DNA of 64,000 bases, from positions 682,001 through 746,000 of the forward strand of contig NZ_CP065410.1 of the NCBI RefSeq assembly GCF_020544405.1. Reading direction: 5' to 3'. Below are positions 55,330-64,000 of this stretch, one piece after another. The stretch's first letter is position 1. Every line of letters starts with the position of its first letter. The notes under the pieces were generated by a model that did not search any database, had not been told where the DNA came from, and worked only from the letters and a program-made list of their open reading frames with translations. The position numbers and the translations under genes are program-made. The stretch is from Pseudomonas sp. IAC-BECa141 (lineage in GTDB: Bacteria; Pseudomonadota; Gammaproteobacteria; Pseudomonadales; Pseudomonadaceae).

Positions 55330-56397
55330 ATGCTGGACTGGAAGAACCGCGCGGGCAGCGCGCCTGAACGTGCCGCCGAGCCCAAGTCGGCCGCCCGCAG
55401 CTATGTCGGCGGGCTGTTGTTCAGCCGGGCGCTGGCTACGCTGGTTGCCATTTATCTGTTGGTGACCATTGGCCTGGGCTGGTACTGGAGCCAGGAACCG
55501 GCGCTGTTTCCCGTGGCGCAGAACGCCCAGGTTGCCGCCGAGAAGGAAGGCAAGCAGATGGTGGTCGGTTACACCACCGTAGAAACCCTGAAAACCGTTG
55601 CCGGCACTTTGCTCGACAAGCCGGGTGGCTATATTTCCAACGACCGTTTCCCGCCGGGCTTGTGGATGGACAACATGCCGAGCTGGGAATACGGCGTGCT
55701 GGTGCAGGTCCGCGACCTGACCCGCGCCCTGCGCAAGGACTTCGCCCGCTCGCAATCGCAATCGGCTGAAGACGCCGATCTGGCCAAGGCCGAGCCGCGC
55801 TTCAACTTCGACAACAAGAGCTGGATCCTGCCGTCCAGCGAGTCGGAATATCAGGAAGGCATCAATTCCCTGAGCCGTTATCAGGCGCGCCTGTCCGACC
55901 CGACCCAGAAAAACGCGCTGTTCTATGCCCGCGCCGACAACCTGAACAACTGGCTGGGCGATGTCGGCACCCGTCTCGGTTCGCTGTCGCAACGCCTGTC
56001 GGCCAGTGTTGGCCGGGTCAAGCTCAACACCGCGCTGAAAACCGAAGTTCCGGCGGTGGGGGAAGTGCCGCAGGTCGACGAGGAAGTCGTCGAGACTCCG
56101 TGGATGCAGATCGACAACGTGTTCTACGAAGCCCGTGGTCAGGCCTGGGCACTGTCGCACTTGCTGCGCGCGATCGAGGTCGATTTCGCCGACGTGCTGG
56201 CGAAGAAGAATGCGACTGTCAGCGTGCGTCAGATCATTCGCGAGCTGGAGGCGTCTCAGGAGCCGGTCTGGAGCCCGATGATCCTCAACGGCAGCGGTTT
56301 CGGTGTGCTGGCCAACCACTCGCTGGTCATGGCCAACTATATTTCCCGGGCCAACGCCGCCGTGATCGATTTGCGTCAACTGCTCAATCAGGGCTGA
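55330..56397 (+). CDS. DUF2333 family protein
   Basis: 355 aa with one N-terminal TM segment (SRALATLVAIYLLVTIGLGW, about residues 34-55) and a soluble, probably periplasmic remainder. Family segments PPGLWMDNMPSWEYGVLVQVRD (in parts) and GYISNDRFPPG are clear. Function unknown. The start has AAAGGA upstream. Followed after 3 nt by the NUDIX gene; equivalent to the PA4842 position. Confidence 0.9.
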   Translation: MLDWKNRAGSAPERAAEPKSAARSYVGGLLFSRALATLVAIYLLVTIGLGWYWSQEPALFPVAQNAQVAAEKEGKQMVVGYTTVETLKTVAGTLLDKPGGYISNDRFPPGLWMDNMPSWEYGVLVQVRDLTRALRKDFARSQSQSAEDADLAKAEPRFNFDNKSWILPSSESEYQEGINSLSRYQARLSDPTQKNALFYARADNLNNWLGDVGTRLGSLSQRLSASVGRVKLNTALKTEVPAVGEVPQVDEEVVETPWMQIDNVFYEARGQAWALSHLLRAIEVDFADVLAKKNATVSVRQIIRELEASQEPVWSPMILNGSGFGVLANHSLVMANYISRANAAVIDLRQLLNQG

Positions 56398-56400
56398 GTC

Positions 56401-56958
56401 ATGGATGAGCACGCCAGAGAGGCGGCCCACCGCGCCGCCTCGGATGCCGAACAGATCGCCTGGGTCGACGAGCAGGACAACCTGCTCGGCGCCCTGGTGC
56501 GTTCCGACCTGCGCGAGCGCGGGCTGATCGGTCGTGGCACCTACATCATGTTGTTCAACTCCGCCGGTGAACTCTGCGTGCATCGGCGCACGTTGAGCAA
56601 AGCCATCTATCCCGGTTACTGGGATGTGGCGGCAGGCGGCATGGTGCAGGCGGACGAGACCTACGCCGAGTCGGCAGCCCGTGAGCTGGAAGAAGAATTG
56701 GGCGTGAGTGGCGTCGAGCTGACGGCCCACGACCATTTCTACTTCGAAGACACCGGTAATCGTCTGTGGTGTTCGGCGTTTTCGGCGGTGTGGGACGGGC
56801 CGTTGATCCTGCAGCCTGAAGAAGTGCTCGAAGCGCGCTTCATTCCGGTCGAACAGGTCATGCTGGAAATCCAGCAAAAGCCTTATTGCCCGGACTCTCT
56901 GGCCGCATTGAAACGCTATCTGAAGGCGCAACAGAGCGACGTCGCAAAGAACACATAA
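56401..56958 (+). CDS. NUDIX hydrolase
   Basis: 185 aa, YfcD-like. The Nudix box is complete: GGMVQADETYAESAAREL then EEELGV (G-x5-E-x7-REUxEExGU), binding the metal ions that cleave a nucleoside diphosphate linked to X. Substrate not deducible. Starts 3 nt after the DUF2333 stop, so the two are cotranscribed. Confidence 0.92.
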   Translation: MDEHAREAAHRAASDAEQIAWVDEQDNLLGALVRSDLRERGLIGRGTYIMLFNSAGELCVHRRTLSKAIYPGYWDVAAGGMVQADETYAESAARELEEELGVSGVELTAHDHFYFEDTGNRLWCSAFSAVWDGPLILQPEEVLEARFIPVEQVMLEIQQKPYCPDSLAALKRYLKAQQSDVAKNT

Positions 56959-56963
56959 ATTGG

Positions 56964-56994
56964 CGCCGATTGGCACTTAGCAATCGGCGTTTTT
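56964..56994 (+). terminator. Terminator after the NUDIX gene
   Basis: 9-bp stem CGCCGATTG / CAATCGGCG followed by TTTTT, just after the stop. Confidence 0.8.
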
Positions 56995-57144
56995 GCCGTT
57001 ACACTGCGCGACCTTTTCAAGCTGTGCCGACCCGCTTTCAGGAGCTCATGGCACAGTAGCGCTGCCCCTGCCTGAGTGGGGCTTCGCGGTCGATAGCCTT
57101 GCCCAAGGCTGCGATCAGTCTTTGTCCTCCCGAGAGGATTGCCG

Positions 57145-57516
57145 GTGGCCAAAAAAGCCGCATCCTTCGCCGCCCTGGGCGGCCTGGTATTTTCCACCGA
57201 CGCAGGTCGTCATTGCCCGGAATGCAGCAAGCCGGTGGACGCCTGTATCTGCAAGCAAACCGTGATCCCGGCCGGCGACGGCATTGCCCGCGTGCGCCGC
57301 GAGAGCAAGGGCCGTGGCGGCAAGACGGTGACCACCATCACCGGCGTGCCTCTGGCCGAAGACGCACTCAAAGAGCTGGCGACAACGTTGAAGAAACGTT
57401 GCGGCACCGGCGGTGCGTTGAAAGACGGGGTCATCGAGATTCAGGGCGACCATGTCGAGCTGCTTCTGGCCGAGTTGGTCAAGCACGGTTTCAAGGCGAA
57501 GAAGTCCGGCGGCTAG
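57145..57516 (+). CDS. SUI1/YciH-family translation initiation factor
   Basis: 123 aa. GTG start at 57145 preceded by AGAGGA; an in-frame TTG at 57139 is too close to that site. N-terminal CPECSKPVDACICK Cys motif and a SUI1 domain (RVRRESKGRGGKTVTTITGVPL). Related to eukaryotic eIF1 and E. coli YciH, which influences start-codon fidelity. Precedes speA, as in P. aeruginosa (PA4840). Confidence 0.92.
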   Translation: MAKKAASFAALGGLVFSTDAGRHCPECSKPVDACICKQTVIPAGDGIARVRRESKGRGGKTVTTITGVPLAEDALKELATTLKKRCGTGGALKDGVIEIQGDHVELLLAELVKHGFKAKKSGG

Positions 57517-57734
57517 CAGCCTCTGTGAAACCCACCGGCGGCTTGATTCAGCTCCAGAGCGCCTGGGCCTGACGTCGTTTCCATGGTTTTCACAGAGCCT
57601 GTTCATGACCGGTTTCTAAACTCAACGCTGTCAGCGCGGTCTACCGCCCCGCTGACGAACCGTCATTTTCATTCTTTAGACTGCGCCGGCCTGAGATCAG
57701 GCGACGCACTATGACTTCTTTATAGGGGACTTCG

Positions 57735-59648
57735 ATGTCCGTACGACGCACACGCAAAGACGATGGCAGCCAATGGACAGTTGCGGACAGCCGCAGTGTT
57801 TACGGGATTCGCCATTGGGGGGCCGGGTATTTCGCGATCAATGACGCCGGTCGCGTCGAGGTTCGTCCGAACGGCCCGAACAGCTCGCCTATCGATCTGT
57901 TCGAACAAGTCGACCAGTTGCGCAAGAGTGGCTTGTCCCTGCCGCTGCTGGTGCGTTTCCCCGACATCCTGCAAGACCGCGTCCGTCAGCTGACCGGTGC
58001 GTTCGATGCGAACATCGAGCGTCTGGAATACCAGAGCAAATACACCGCGCTGTACCCGATCAAGGTCAACCAGCAGGAAGCGGTGATCGAAAACATCATC
58101 GCCACCCAGAACGTCTCCATCGGTCTGGAAGCCGGCTCCAAGCCTGAGCTGCTGGCGGTGCTGGCACTGGCGCCGAAGGGCGGCACCATCGTCTGCAACG
58201 GTTACAAGGACCGCGAGTTCATCCGTCTGGCGCTGATGGGTCAGAAGCTCGGCCACAACGTGTTCATCGTGATCGAGAAAGAATCCGAAGTCGGTCTGGT
58301 GATCGAAGAAGCCGCCTCGCTCAAGGTCAAGCCGCAGGTCGGCCTGCGCGTGCGTCTGTCGTCGCTGGCGTCGTCGAAGTGGGCGGACACCGGTGGCGAG
58401 AAATCCAAGTTCGGCCTGTCGGCGGCGCAACTGCTGTCGGTGGTGGAGCGTTTCCGCGCGGCCGGCCTGGATCAGGGCATCCGTCTGCTGCACTTCCATA
58501 TGGGTTCGCAGATCGCCAATCTGGCCGACTACCAGCACGGCTTCAAAGAAGCGATTCGATACTACGGCGAGTTGCGCAATCTGGGTCTGCCGGTCGATCA
58601 CATCGACGTCGGTGGCGGTCTGGGTGTCGACTACGACGGTACCCACTCGCGCAACGCCAGCTCGATCAACTACGACATGGATGACTACGCCGGTGTCGTG
58701 GTCGGCATGCTCAAGGAATTCTGCGATGCGCAGAGCCTGCCGCATCCGCACATCTTCTCCGAAAGCGGTCGTTCGCTGACCGCGCACCACGCCATGCTGG
58801 TGGTGCAGGTGACCGACGTCGAGAAACACAACGACGACGTGCCGCAGATCGAGAACAAGGAGGCGCTGCCGGAAACCGTGCAGTGGCTGGTGGACCTGCT
58901 CGGCCCGACCGACATCGAAATGGTCACCGAAACCTACTGGCGCGCCACCCACTACCTGAGCGACGTGGCTGCCCAATACGCTGACGGCAAGCTGACCCTG
59001 GCTGAAAAGGCCTTGGCCGAGCAGTGCTACTTCGCCGTGTGCCGGCGTCTGCACAACTCGCTGAAGGCGCGTCAGCGTTCGCACCGCCAGGTGCTGGACG
59101 AACTCAACGACAAGCTGGCCGACAAGTACATCTGCAACTTCTCGGTGTTCCAGAGCCTGCCGGATACCTGGGCGATCGATCAGGTCCTGCCGATCATCCC
59201 GCTGCACCGTCTCGACGAAGAGCCGCTGCGTCGTGCCGTTCTGCAAGACCTCACCTGCGACTCCGACGGCAAGATCAACCAGTATGTCGACGAGCAGAGC
59301 ATCGAGACCAGCCTGCCGGTGCACGCGCTGAACGAAGGTGAAGACTACCTGCTGGGCGTGTTCCTGGTCGGCGCCTATCAGGAGATCCTCGGCGACATGC
59401 ACAACCTGTTCGGTGACACCGACTCGGTGAACATCTACCAGAACGCCGACGGCAGCGTGTACCACGCCGGCATTGAAACCCACGACACCATCGAAGACAT
59501 GCTGCGCTACGTGCACCTGTCGCCGGAAGAGCTGATGACCCACTACCGCGACAAGTGCGCCAGTGCCCGCATCAGCGCCAACGAGCGCACTCAGTTCCTC
59601 GATGCATTGCGCCTGGGTCTGACCCGCTCTTCTTACCTGTCTTCCTGA
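57735..59648 (+). CDS. speA: Biosynthetic arginine decarboxylase
   Basis: 637-aa PLP enzyme converting arginine to agmatine for polyamine synthesis. The PLP-binding Lys is K110 in [31 protein letters not shown] and [12 protein letters not shown] are conserved. Ribosome site AGGGGA before the ATG. 218 nt upstream (57517-57734) contain no gene and should hold its promoter. Confidence 0.97.
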   Translation: MSVRRTRKDDGSQWTVADSRSVYGIRHWGAGYFAINDAGRVEVRPNGPNSSPIDLFEQVDQLRKSGLSLPLLVRFPDILQDRVRQLTGAFDANIERLEYQSKYTALYPIKVNQQEAVIENIIATQNVSIGLEAGSKPELLAVLALAPKGGTIVCNGYKDREFIRLALMGQKLGHNVFIVIEKESEVGLVIEEAASLKVKPQVGLRVRLSSLASSKWADTGGEKSKFGLSAAQLLSVVERFRAAGLDQGIRLLHFHMGSQIANLADYQHGFKEAIRYYGELRNLGLPVDHIDVGGGLGVDYDGTHSRNASSINYDMDDYAGVVVGMLKEFCDAQSLPHPHIFSESGRSLTAHHAMLVVQVTDVEKHNDDVPQIENKEALPETVQWLVDLLGPTDIEMVTETYWRATHYLSDVAAQYADGKLTLAEKALAEQCYFAVCRRLHNSLKARQRSHRQVLDELNDKLADKYICNFSVFQSLPDTWAIDQVLPIIPLHRLDEEPLRRAVLQDLTCDSDGKINQYVDEQSIETSLPVHALNEGEDYLLGVFLVGAYQEILGDMHNLFGDTDSVNIYQNADGSVYHAGIETHDTIEDMLRYVHLSPEELMTHYRDKCASARISANERTQFLDALRLGLTRSSYLSS

Positions 59649-59669
59649 GGTCAGGTTCCGCTTTCATCT

Positions 59670-59714
59670 GGTTGTCTGAAATTTTTCCGCTCAGTGCGGA
59701 CGTTTCAGACAACC
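59670..59714 (+). terminator. Terminator after speA
   Basis: Inverted repeat GGTTGTCTGAAA (59670-59681) / TTTCAGACAACC (59703-59714) with a loop of about 21 nt that itself can pair (CCGC...GCGG); T-rich DNA follows from 59727. Confidence 0.6.
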
Positions 59715-59880
59715 GGGTGAGACGCTTCTTTTTCTCTTTGCGAAACGGCTTGCTTCCAGGCTGGCAAAGTGACGTCGTCTGCTTTTCGCGTAGGTCATTT
59801 CCGAATTTGTAGTTCGGCCCTCTACTCGGCCATGGGTCTCGGCGAGAATCCCCGCCCGCCCCCCTGTAGAGAATCGCCCC

Positions 59881-61230
59881 ATGTTCGATCCAGCCGACGA
59901 GCCGTCGTTTCGTCTCGATGTAGCGGGCCTGTCCGACTCACTTGAAGTCCTCGCATTCACGGGTTGCGAAGCCATCAGCGAGCCTTTTTCATTCGAAATC
60001 GATGTGCTGGTCGATGACCCTCACCTTGACCTTGCAGGCCTGATGTATCGTTCCGCGCGCTTGTGCTTCGGGCCTTGCGGCAATGGTATTCACGGCCAGT
60101 TGCACAGCCTTGTCCAGCATGAACAGCGGCGCGGTGCCCGGTTGTTTCAGGCGCGGCTCGGGCCGCGGCTTAGCTGCCTGGGCCTGCGTAACAGCCAGCG
60201 CATCTTCACTGATCTCTCGATACCGCAGATTCTTGATCAGGTGCTCAGGGAGCACGGAATCAGTGGCGCCCGACGCCGATTCGATCTGCAAGGCGCGTAT
60301 CCGCCCCTGACATTCTGCACCCAGTACGGCGAGTCGGATCTGCAACTGTTGCAGCGGTTGTGCGGCCAGGCACGCATTCACTACCACTTCGAACACGGGA
60401 TCCGGGGACATTGCCTGGTGTTCGGCGACGATCCGGCCCGGCTGCCCCGCGCCGGGAGCCCGCAATTCGAGGGCGAGGAAGGGGAGCCGATTCCGACATT
60501 GAGCCGCTGGCAAGTGAGCGAGCACGCGCGACTGCACACAGAAGGCTCGCGGCGGGCGCGTTCGGCGCAGGGGCATTCCGCTTCGCCGACCCTGCGCAGT
60601 GGGCACTGGCTGACGATTTCCGGCCAGCCCCTGGAAGACTCGAATACGCACTGGCTGGTGAGCCGAATCGAACATCGGGCCGATCAGTCCCTCGAGCCGC
60701 CCTACAGCAACCGGATTTTTGCCACTGACCAGTTATCGCTGCCCCGGTCATCTATTGCAGCCCGGGGGGCGCGCATGTGTAGCCCGCAACGTGCATGGGT
60801 GGTGTCGGTCGAGGAGGCGCAACCGGATCCCGTGCGGCCGGTGGCCGTTCAGTTCGACTGGCTCTATCAGGGGGAAGGGGCCCGCCCCAGCCACTGCTGG
60901 CTGCCGGTGGCGCCGGCGTTGGCCGAAATGCAGATGGCGTCATTGAAGGACGGGGTAGAGGTGGTGGTGAGTTTTCTGGAAGGTGACCCTGAGCAGCCCG
61001 TGATCAGCGGCGTCCTGCAGGTCCCGGCACTGACCGAAGTCATCGAGGATGATGCACCGTCACCGCTGCCCTCGCGTATGGCGAGCGTGGGCCTGCCTCA
61101 ATGGTTGAAAGCGGCCGAGCCATTATTGCTGTTGTGCCTGATACCCGGAGGCGGCAGTTATCACCATTGCGCGGCGTCACTGTGCAGCTGTCGATTGGTC
61201 GCCGGGCTCAAATCGAGCAACGGAAGATGA
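59881..61230 (+). CDS. vgrG: Short VgrG (T6SS spike protein) lacking the beta-helix needle
   Basis: 449 aa. The gp27-like base (FRLDVAGLSDSLEVLAFTGCEAISEPFSF, in parts) and the gp5 OB fold (PVAVQFDWLYQGEG, VEVVVSFLEGDPEQPVISGVL, ending near residue 380) are clear. The long beta-helix and DUF2345 parts usual in VgrG are missing; instead there is a ~70-residue tail with LLLLCLIPGGGSYHHCAASLCSCR. Its stop overlaps the ATG of a DUF4123 gene. No T6SS core genes in the window. Confidence 0.85.
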   Translation: MFDPADEPSFRLDVAGLSDSLEVLAFTGCEAISEPFSFEIDVLVDDPHLDLAGLMYRSARLCFGPCGNGIHGQLHSLVQHEQRRGARLFQARLGPRLSCLGLRNSQRIFTDLSIPQILDQVLREHGISGARRRFDLQGAYPPLTFCTQYGESDLQLLQRLCGQARIHYHFEHGIRGHCLVFGDDPARLPRAGSPQFEGEEGEPIPTLSRWQVSEHARLHTEGSRRARSAQGHSASPTLRSGHWLTISGQPLEDSNTHWLVSRIEHRADQSLEPPYSNRIFATDQLSLPRSSIAARGARMCSPQRAWVVSVEEAQPDPVRPVAVQFDWLYQGEGARPSHCWLPVAPALAEMQMASLKDGVEVVVSFLEGDPEQPVISGVLQVPALTEVIEDDAPSPLPSRMASVGLPQWLKAAEPLLLLCLIPGGGSYHHCAASLCSCRLVAGLKSSNGR

Positions 61231-62021
61231 GCCTCGCGACTCCCGGACGGCACGCTCAGTGGTTATTGCTGGACATCGCACAGGCGCCGCAGGCCGTGCA
61301 GATGTTACGCCATGGATTTGCCGGTGTGCACAGCCTGAAGCTGTTTGACGGTACGGAGTTTCAGCCTGTCAGTGAACAGGGCCCGTGGTTGATCGATTTG
61401 CGCGACAGCCCGGCGCTGTCGGCGCTCTGCCACACCGATCCGTTGACCTGGCAAGGTCTGCTGCTGGGCAGCGAGGCCTCGGAGCCGTCATTGCGCGAAC
61501 ACTTGCAGCGGATGCTGACCGTGTCTGTCGGCCTGAACCATCGGGCATTGCTCAATTTCTACAATCGGCAGACCGCCAGCTACTTTTTCGATGCCTGCGA
61601 CGCCCGACAATTGAGCTGCTGGCTCGGACCGATCGGATGGCTGCGCTGGTTCGGCGGGACCTGGGCCGATCTGGCCGGCGGCAGCCAGGGCTGGCAGCAA
61701 CTGCGCAATCCGGGACTGGCCGTGGAGCCGCTGCGGATCGAACAAAGCCTGACCCGCCGACAGCGCGAACGTCTGCACCGTTGTCTGCTGGATCAGCAGG
61801 TCTGGCGCTGGAGTCAGGCGATGGGAAACGACTATCGGCTGATCTCATCCTTTCAGGAGCAAGGCCTGGAACTGGGGTTCAGCGAGCAGGCGTTGCTGGA
61901 CGACTGGTTGTGGCTGCGTTTGCAGCATCCGCATGCCGAGCTGACACCGCTGCCACATGGATTGACCCCACGGGAACGGCTTGAGCTGTTGCGTCGGCGC
62001 TGGCTCGACGACCCGTCGTGA
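61227..62021 (+). CDS. DUF4123 adaptor (T6SS effector chaperone)
   Basis: 264 aa; ATG at 61227 overlaps the vgrG stop. The N-terminal half has the DUF4123 pattern (WLLLDIAQAPQAVQML, GPWLIDLRDSPALSAL, LGSEASEPSLREHLQRML) and ends FYNRQTASYFFDAC. Family knowledge: these proteins load an effector, encoded next door, onto VgrG. Here the next gene (62031) is convergent and is a MATE exporter, so the client is not adjacent. Confidence 0.85.
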   Translation: MSLATPGRHAQWLLLDIAQAPQAVQMLRHGFAGVHSLKLFDGTEFQPVSEQGPWLIDLRDSPALSALCHTDPLTWQGLLLGSEASEPSLREHLQRMLTVSVGLNHRALLNFYNRQTASYFFDACDARQLSCWLGPIGWLRWFGGTWADLAGGSQGWQQLRNPGLAVEPLRIEQSLTRRQRERLHRCLLDQQVWRWSQAMGNDYRLISSFQEQGLELGFSEQALLDDWLWLRLQHPHAELTPLPHGLTPRERLELLRRRWLDDPS

Positions 62022-62030
62022 GGCGCCGCT

Positions 62031-63380
62031 TCAGTGAGCGGCACCGTTGAACCAGCCATCGGTGCGCCGCAGCCACCACGCCAGGCCCCCGAGCGTCAGG
62101 CTGCGCAGCACCATGAACAACAGGAATGAAATCCACAGGCCGTGATTGCCCAGACCTTGCAGCGCCCAGGCGACAGGCAGCAGCAGGATCACGGTCGCCA
62201 GCATGCCGTTGCGCATTTCCCGGGCGCGGGTGGCACCGATGAACAGGCCGTCGAGCAAGTAGCTCCAGACCGCGATCAACGGCAGGACGGCGAGGTAGGG
62301 CAGGTAGATGAACGCGGTCTCGCGCACGCTCTGGATGTCGGTCTGCATTTCGATGAACAAGTGGCCGGCCAACAGAAACAGTGCCGCGAAGCCCAGGCTC
62401 GCCAGCAACGACCAGCCACCTGCAACCACCAGCGACCGGCGCAGGGCCAGACGATCGCGGGCGCCGATGGCGTGGCCGCACAGGGCTTCGACGGCGTGAG
62501 CCAGACCGTCCAGCGCGTGGGCGGTCAGCAGCAGGCCGTTGAGCAGCAGCGCGTTGGCCGCGACCGTGGCATCGCCCAGTCGCGCGCCCTGTACGGTGAT
62601 CAGGAAAAACACCGATTGCAGCGCCAGGCTGCGGATGAAAATGTCGCGGTTGACCGCCAGCAGCGGGCGCCAGCTCTGCCAGATTTTCAGGGCGGCCCAG
62701 GCGATGTGTCCGGGATAGGCGCGCAGTGCCTTGCGAGTCATCCACAGGCCGAGCAGGGCGCCGCTCCATTCGGCGATCACCGAGGCTCGGGCCGAACCGA
62801 CCACGCCCCAGTCCAGACCCATCACGAACCACAGGTTGAGCACGATGTTGATCAGGTTGGTGCTCAGCAGAATCGCCAGCGGTGCCCGGGCGTTCTGCGT
62901 GCCGAGGAACCAGCCGACCAGCGCATAACTGGCCAGCGCCGCCGGCAACCCGAACAGCCGGGTGTGGAAGAAGTCGCGGGTCAGTTGATCCAGTTCCGCC
63001 GACGGTTGCATGAAGTGCAGCGCGACTCCGCTCAGCGGTACGCCCAGGGTTCCGAGCAACAGCGCCAACCCCATCGCCAGCAACAGGCCCTGAAGCAGAA
63101 TCTGCCGCAAGGCCGCGCCGTCGCTGCGCCCGGCGGCCTGCGCGGCGAAACCGGTGGTGCCCATGCGCAGAAAACCCATGGCCCAGGCCAGAAAGGTGTA
63201 CAGGCTGGCGCCGACGGCCACTGCGCCCAATTGATGGGCATGAGGCAGATGCCCGATGACGGTGCTGTCGACCAGCGCCACCAGCGGCACGGAAATGTTG
63301 GAGAGGATCATGGGGGCGGCGAGGGCCCAGACCCGGTGATGGGTCGGGCGGTCGCGCCAGTCGGTGATCAGGTTGGACAT
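62031..63380 (-). CDS. MATE-family efflux transporter (DinF-like)
   Basis: 449-aa, about 12 TM segments in two similar halves. N-terminal WALAAPMILSNISVPLVALVDSTVIGHL (in parts) and GFAAQAAGRSDGAALRQ are typical of the DinF/NorM superfamily, which exports toxic cations or drugs against Na+ or H+. Substrate unknown. Ends 9 nt from the DUF4123 stop. Confidence 0.92.
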   Translation of the reverse strand: MSNLITDWRDRPTHHRVWALAAPMILSNISVPLVALVDSTVIGHLPHAHQLGAVAVGASLYTFLAWAMGFLRMGTTGFAAQAAGRSDGAALRQILLQGLLLAMGLALLLGTLGVPLSGVALHFMQPSAELDQLTRDFFHTRLFGLPAALASYALVGWFLGTQNARAPLAILLSTNLINIVLNLWFVMGLDWGVVGSARASVIAEWSGALLGLWMTRKALRAYPGHIAWAALKIWQSWRPLLAVNRDIFIRSLALQSVFFLITVQGARLGDATVAANALLLNGLLLTAHALDGLAHAVEALCGHAIGARDRLALRRSLVVAGGWSLLASLGFAALFLLAGHLFIEMQTDIQSVRETAFIYLPYLAVLPLIAVWSYLLDGLFIGATRAREMRNGMLATVILLLPVAWALQGLGNHGLWISFLLFMVLRSLTLGGLAWWLRRTDGWFNGAAH

Positions 63381-63417
63381 GCGGGCTCCTTGGGGAGCGG
63401 CATTGTAGCGGCAGGTG

Positions 63418-63711
63418 TCAGTGAATGATCCAGCTCAACAGCCATAATCCCAGCAGCAACCAGATGATCCCGGCAATGATCGAGGCATTCATGAACGCGC
63501 GGATCGCCGACCACAACAGCATCAGGCCAACGATCAGCGCGATGATGCTGATGATCGACGTGTCCATGCCCAACGCCCTCGACAGCCCGTCGACGAAGTT
63601 GCCGCCGGCGTTGCCCAGCAGATTGAACAGGCCGCTGAGGCCATCGACGATGAAGCGGATGATCGAGCCGAGCGCCTGGCCCAGCCATTCGAAAAAGCTT
63701 TCTACCTGCAT
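63418..63711 (-). CDS. Small hydrophobic membrane protein
   Basis: 97 aa. The ATG at 63711 (MQVESFFEWLGQALGS) is favoured; the open frame to 63774 has no support. Amphipathic N-terminal part, then two TM segments (ISIIALIVGLMLLW and ASIIAGIIWLLLGLWLLSWI). Found next to dinF-like genes in other pseudomonads, as far as I recall; function unknown. Confidence 0.7.
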   Translation of the reverse strand: MQVESFFEWLGQALGSIIRFIVDGLSGLFNLLGNAGGNFVDGLSRALGMDTSIISIIALIVGLMLLWSAIRAFMNASIIAGIIWLLLGLWLLSWIIH

Positions 63712-63854
63712 GTCTGTTTCCTGATGAAAGAGCTGAGCCTTGGGCCGCAGCGGAGGCGGTCGAGTTCCCTGCAAGCATAGAGGGTTTTAACGGGCGACTG
63801 GCGCTTGCCTTCGATACGCATCCCCCCGAAGCTATACGCCTTCAGGAGAGCCCG

Positions 63855-64000
63855 ATGAACCTTGTTGAACTGACCGAACGCCTGCACGCCATTCGCGACC
63901 GCAATGACTGGCGGCAATTTCACAGCCCGAAAAACCTGGCCATGGCCGCCAGCGTGGAAATGTCCGAACTGGTGGAAATCTTCCAGTGGCTGACCGAAGA
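63855..64000 (+). CDS. MazG-like nucleotide pyrophosphohydrolase (3' end outside window)
   Basis: First 48 residues only. ATG at 63855 with AGGAG upstream. The stretch DWRQFHSPKNLAMAASVEMSELVEIFQWLTE (in parts FHSPKNLAMA, EMSELVEIFQW) is the metal-binding ExxE region of MazG-like or XTP3TPA/dCTPase-type house-cleaning enzymes, which hydrolyse noncanonical dNTPs. Cut by the window edge. Confidence 0.88.
   Translation, partial: MNLVELTERLHAIRDRNDWRQFHSPKNLAMAASVEMSELVEIFQWLTE

Noticed and set aside
55171..56976. 601-aa minus-strand open frame over DUF2333 and NUDIX genes
   Set aside because: Antisense to two genes with clear family motifs and good ribosome sites.
57720..59543. 607-aa minus-strand open frame over speA
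   Set aside because: Antisense shadow of a conserved gene with full PLP motifs.

Overview
The window is chromosomal DNA of a Pseudomonas, most likely of the P. fluorescens group. This rests on high GC, on several copies of the fluorescent-pseudomonad REP repeat (core GTGGGAGCGAGCTTGCTCGC), and on a gene order that, from memory, follows the P. aeruginosa PA4839-PA4868 block: speA, SUI1, NUDIX, DUF2333, gcbA, ctpL, dsbD, aroQ, accB, accC, prmA, DUF3426, dusB, fis, purH, purD, retS, marC, and then the urt and ure genes. Nothing looks like rRNA, tRNA, CRISPR, prophage or an intact insertion sequence.

Layout. 1-2988: 3' part of a leucine-rich-repeat effector with a C-terminal NEL-type E3 ubiquitin ligase domain, cut by the window edge. 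3036-13315 (minus strand): nitrogen scavenging from urea, made of the ABC importer urtABCDE followed by urease genes ureD, ureA, mddA, a second acetyltransferase, ureB and ureC. A good sigma-54 promoter precedes urtA. ureD has an apparent 1-nt frameshift that makes it read through a REP element. 13521-16260: FecCD/BtuF-type metal or metallophore ABC importer with a Zur-like palindrome upstream. 16452-21581: copper acquisition cluster (PepSY membrane protein, OprC-type TonB receptor, two DUF2946 proteins, PCuAC chaperone). 21679-21981: antitoxin without a partner toxin. 22205-29727: divergent cobalamin (corrin ring) operons cobL-cbiD-cobK and cobG-cobH-cobI-cobJ, the last a CbiG-CobJ fusion.

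29815-32234: a visibly AT-richer island with three proteins I cannot assign to a known family. They share a common plan (N-terminal helices, a W...L.xLGW-like core, a beta-rich C-terminal part) and look like diverged paralogues. 32335-42684: housekeeping backbone with marC, retS, purD, purH, fis-dusB, a DUF3426 protein and prmA. 42879-46829: a 1316-aa toxin-like protein inserted between prmA and accC. Its C-terminus matches the layout of the CheD glutamine deamidase fold, but Tyr sits where the catalytic Cys should be. 46895-59648: accC, accB, aroQ, dsbD, ctpL-like chemoreceptor, gcbA diguanylate cyclase, DUF2333, NUDIX, SUI1 and speA. 59881-62021: a short VgrG plus a DUF4123 adaptor without an adjacent effector. 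62031-64000: MATE exporter, a small membrane protein, and the start of a MazG-like pyrophosphohydrolase.

The best candidates for undescribed biology are the three-paralogue locus (29.8-32.2 kb) and the CheD-like toxin terminus (46.2-46.7 kb). All functional calls come from reading motifs and gene order by eye; no database search was run.
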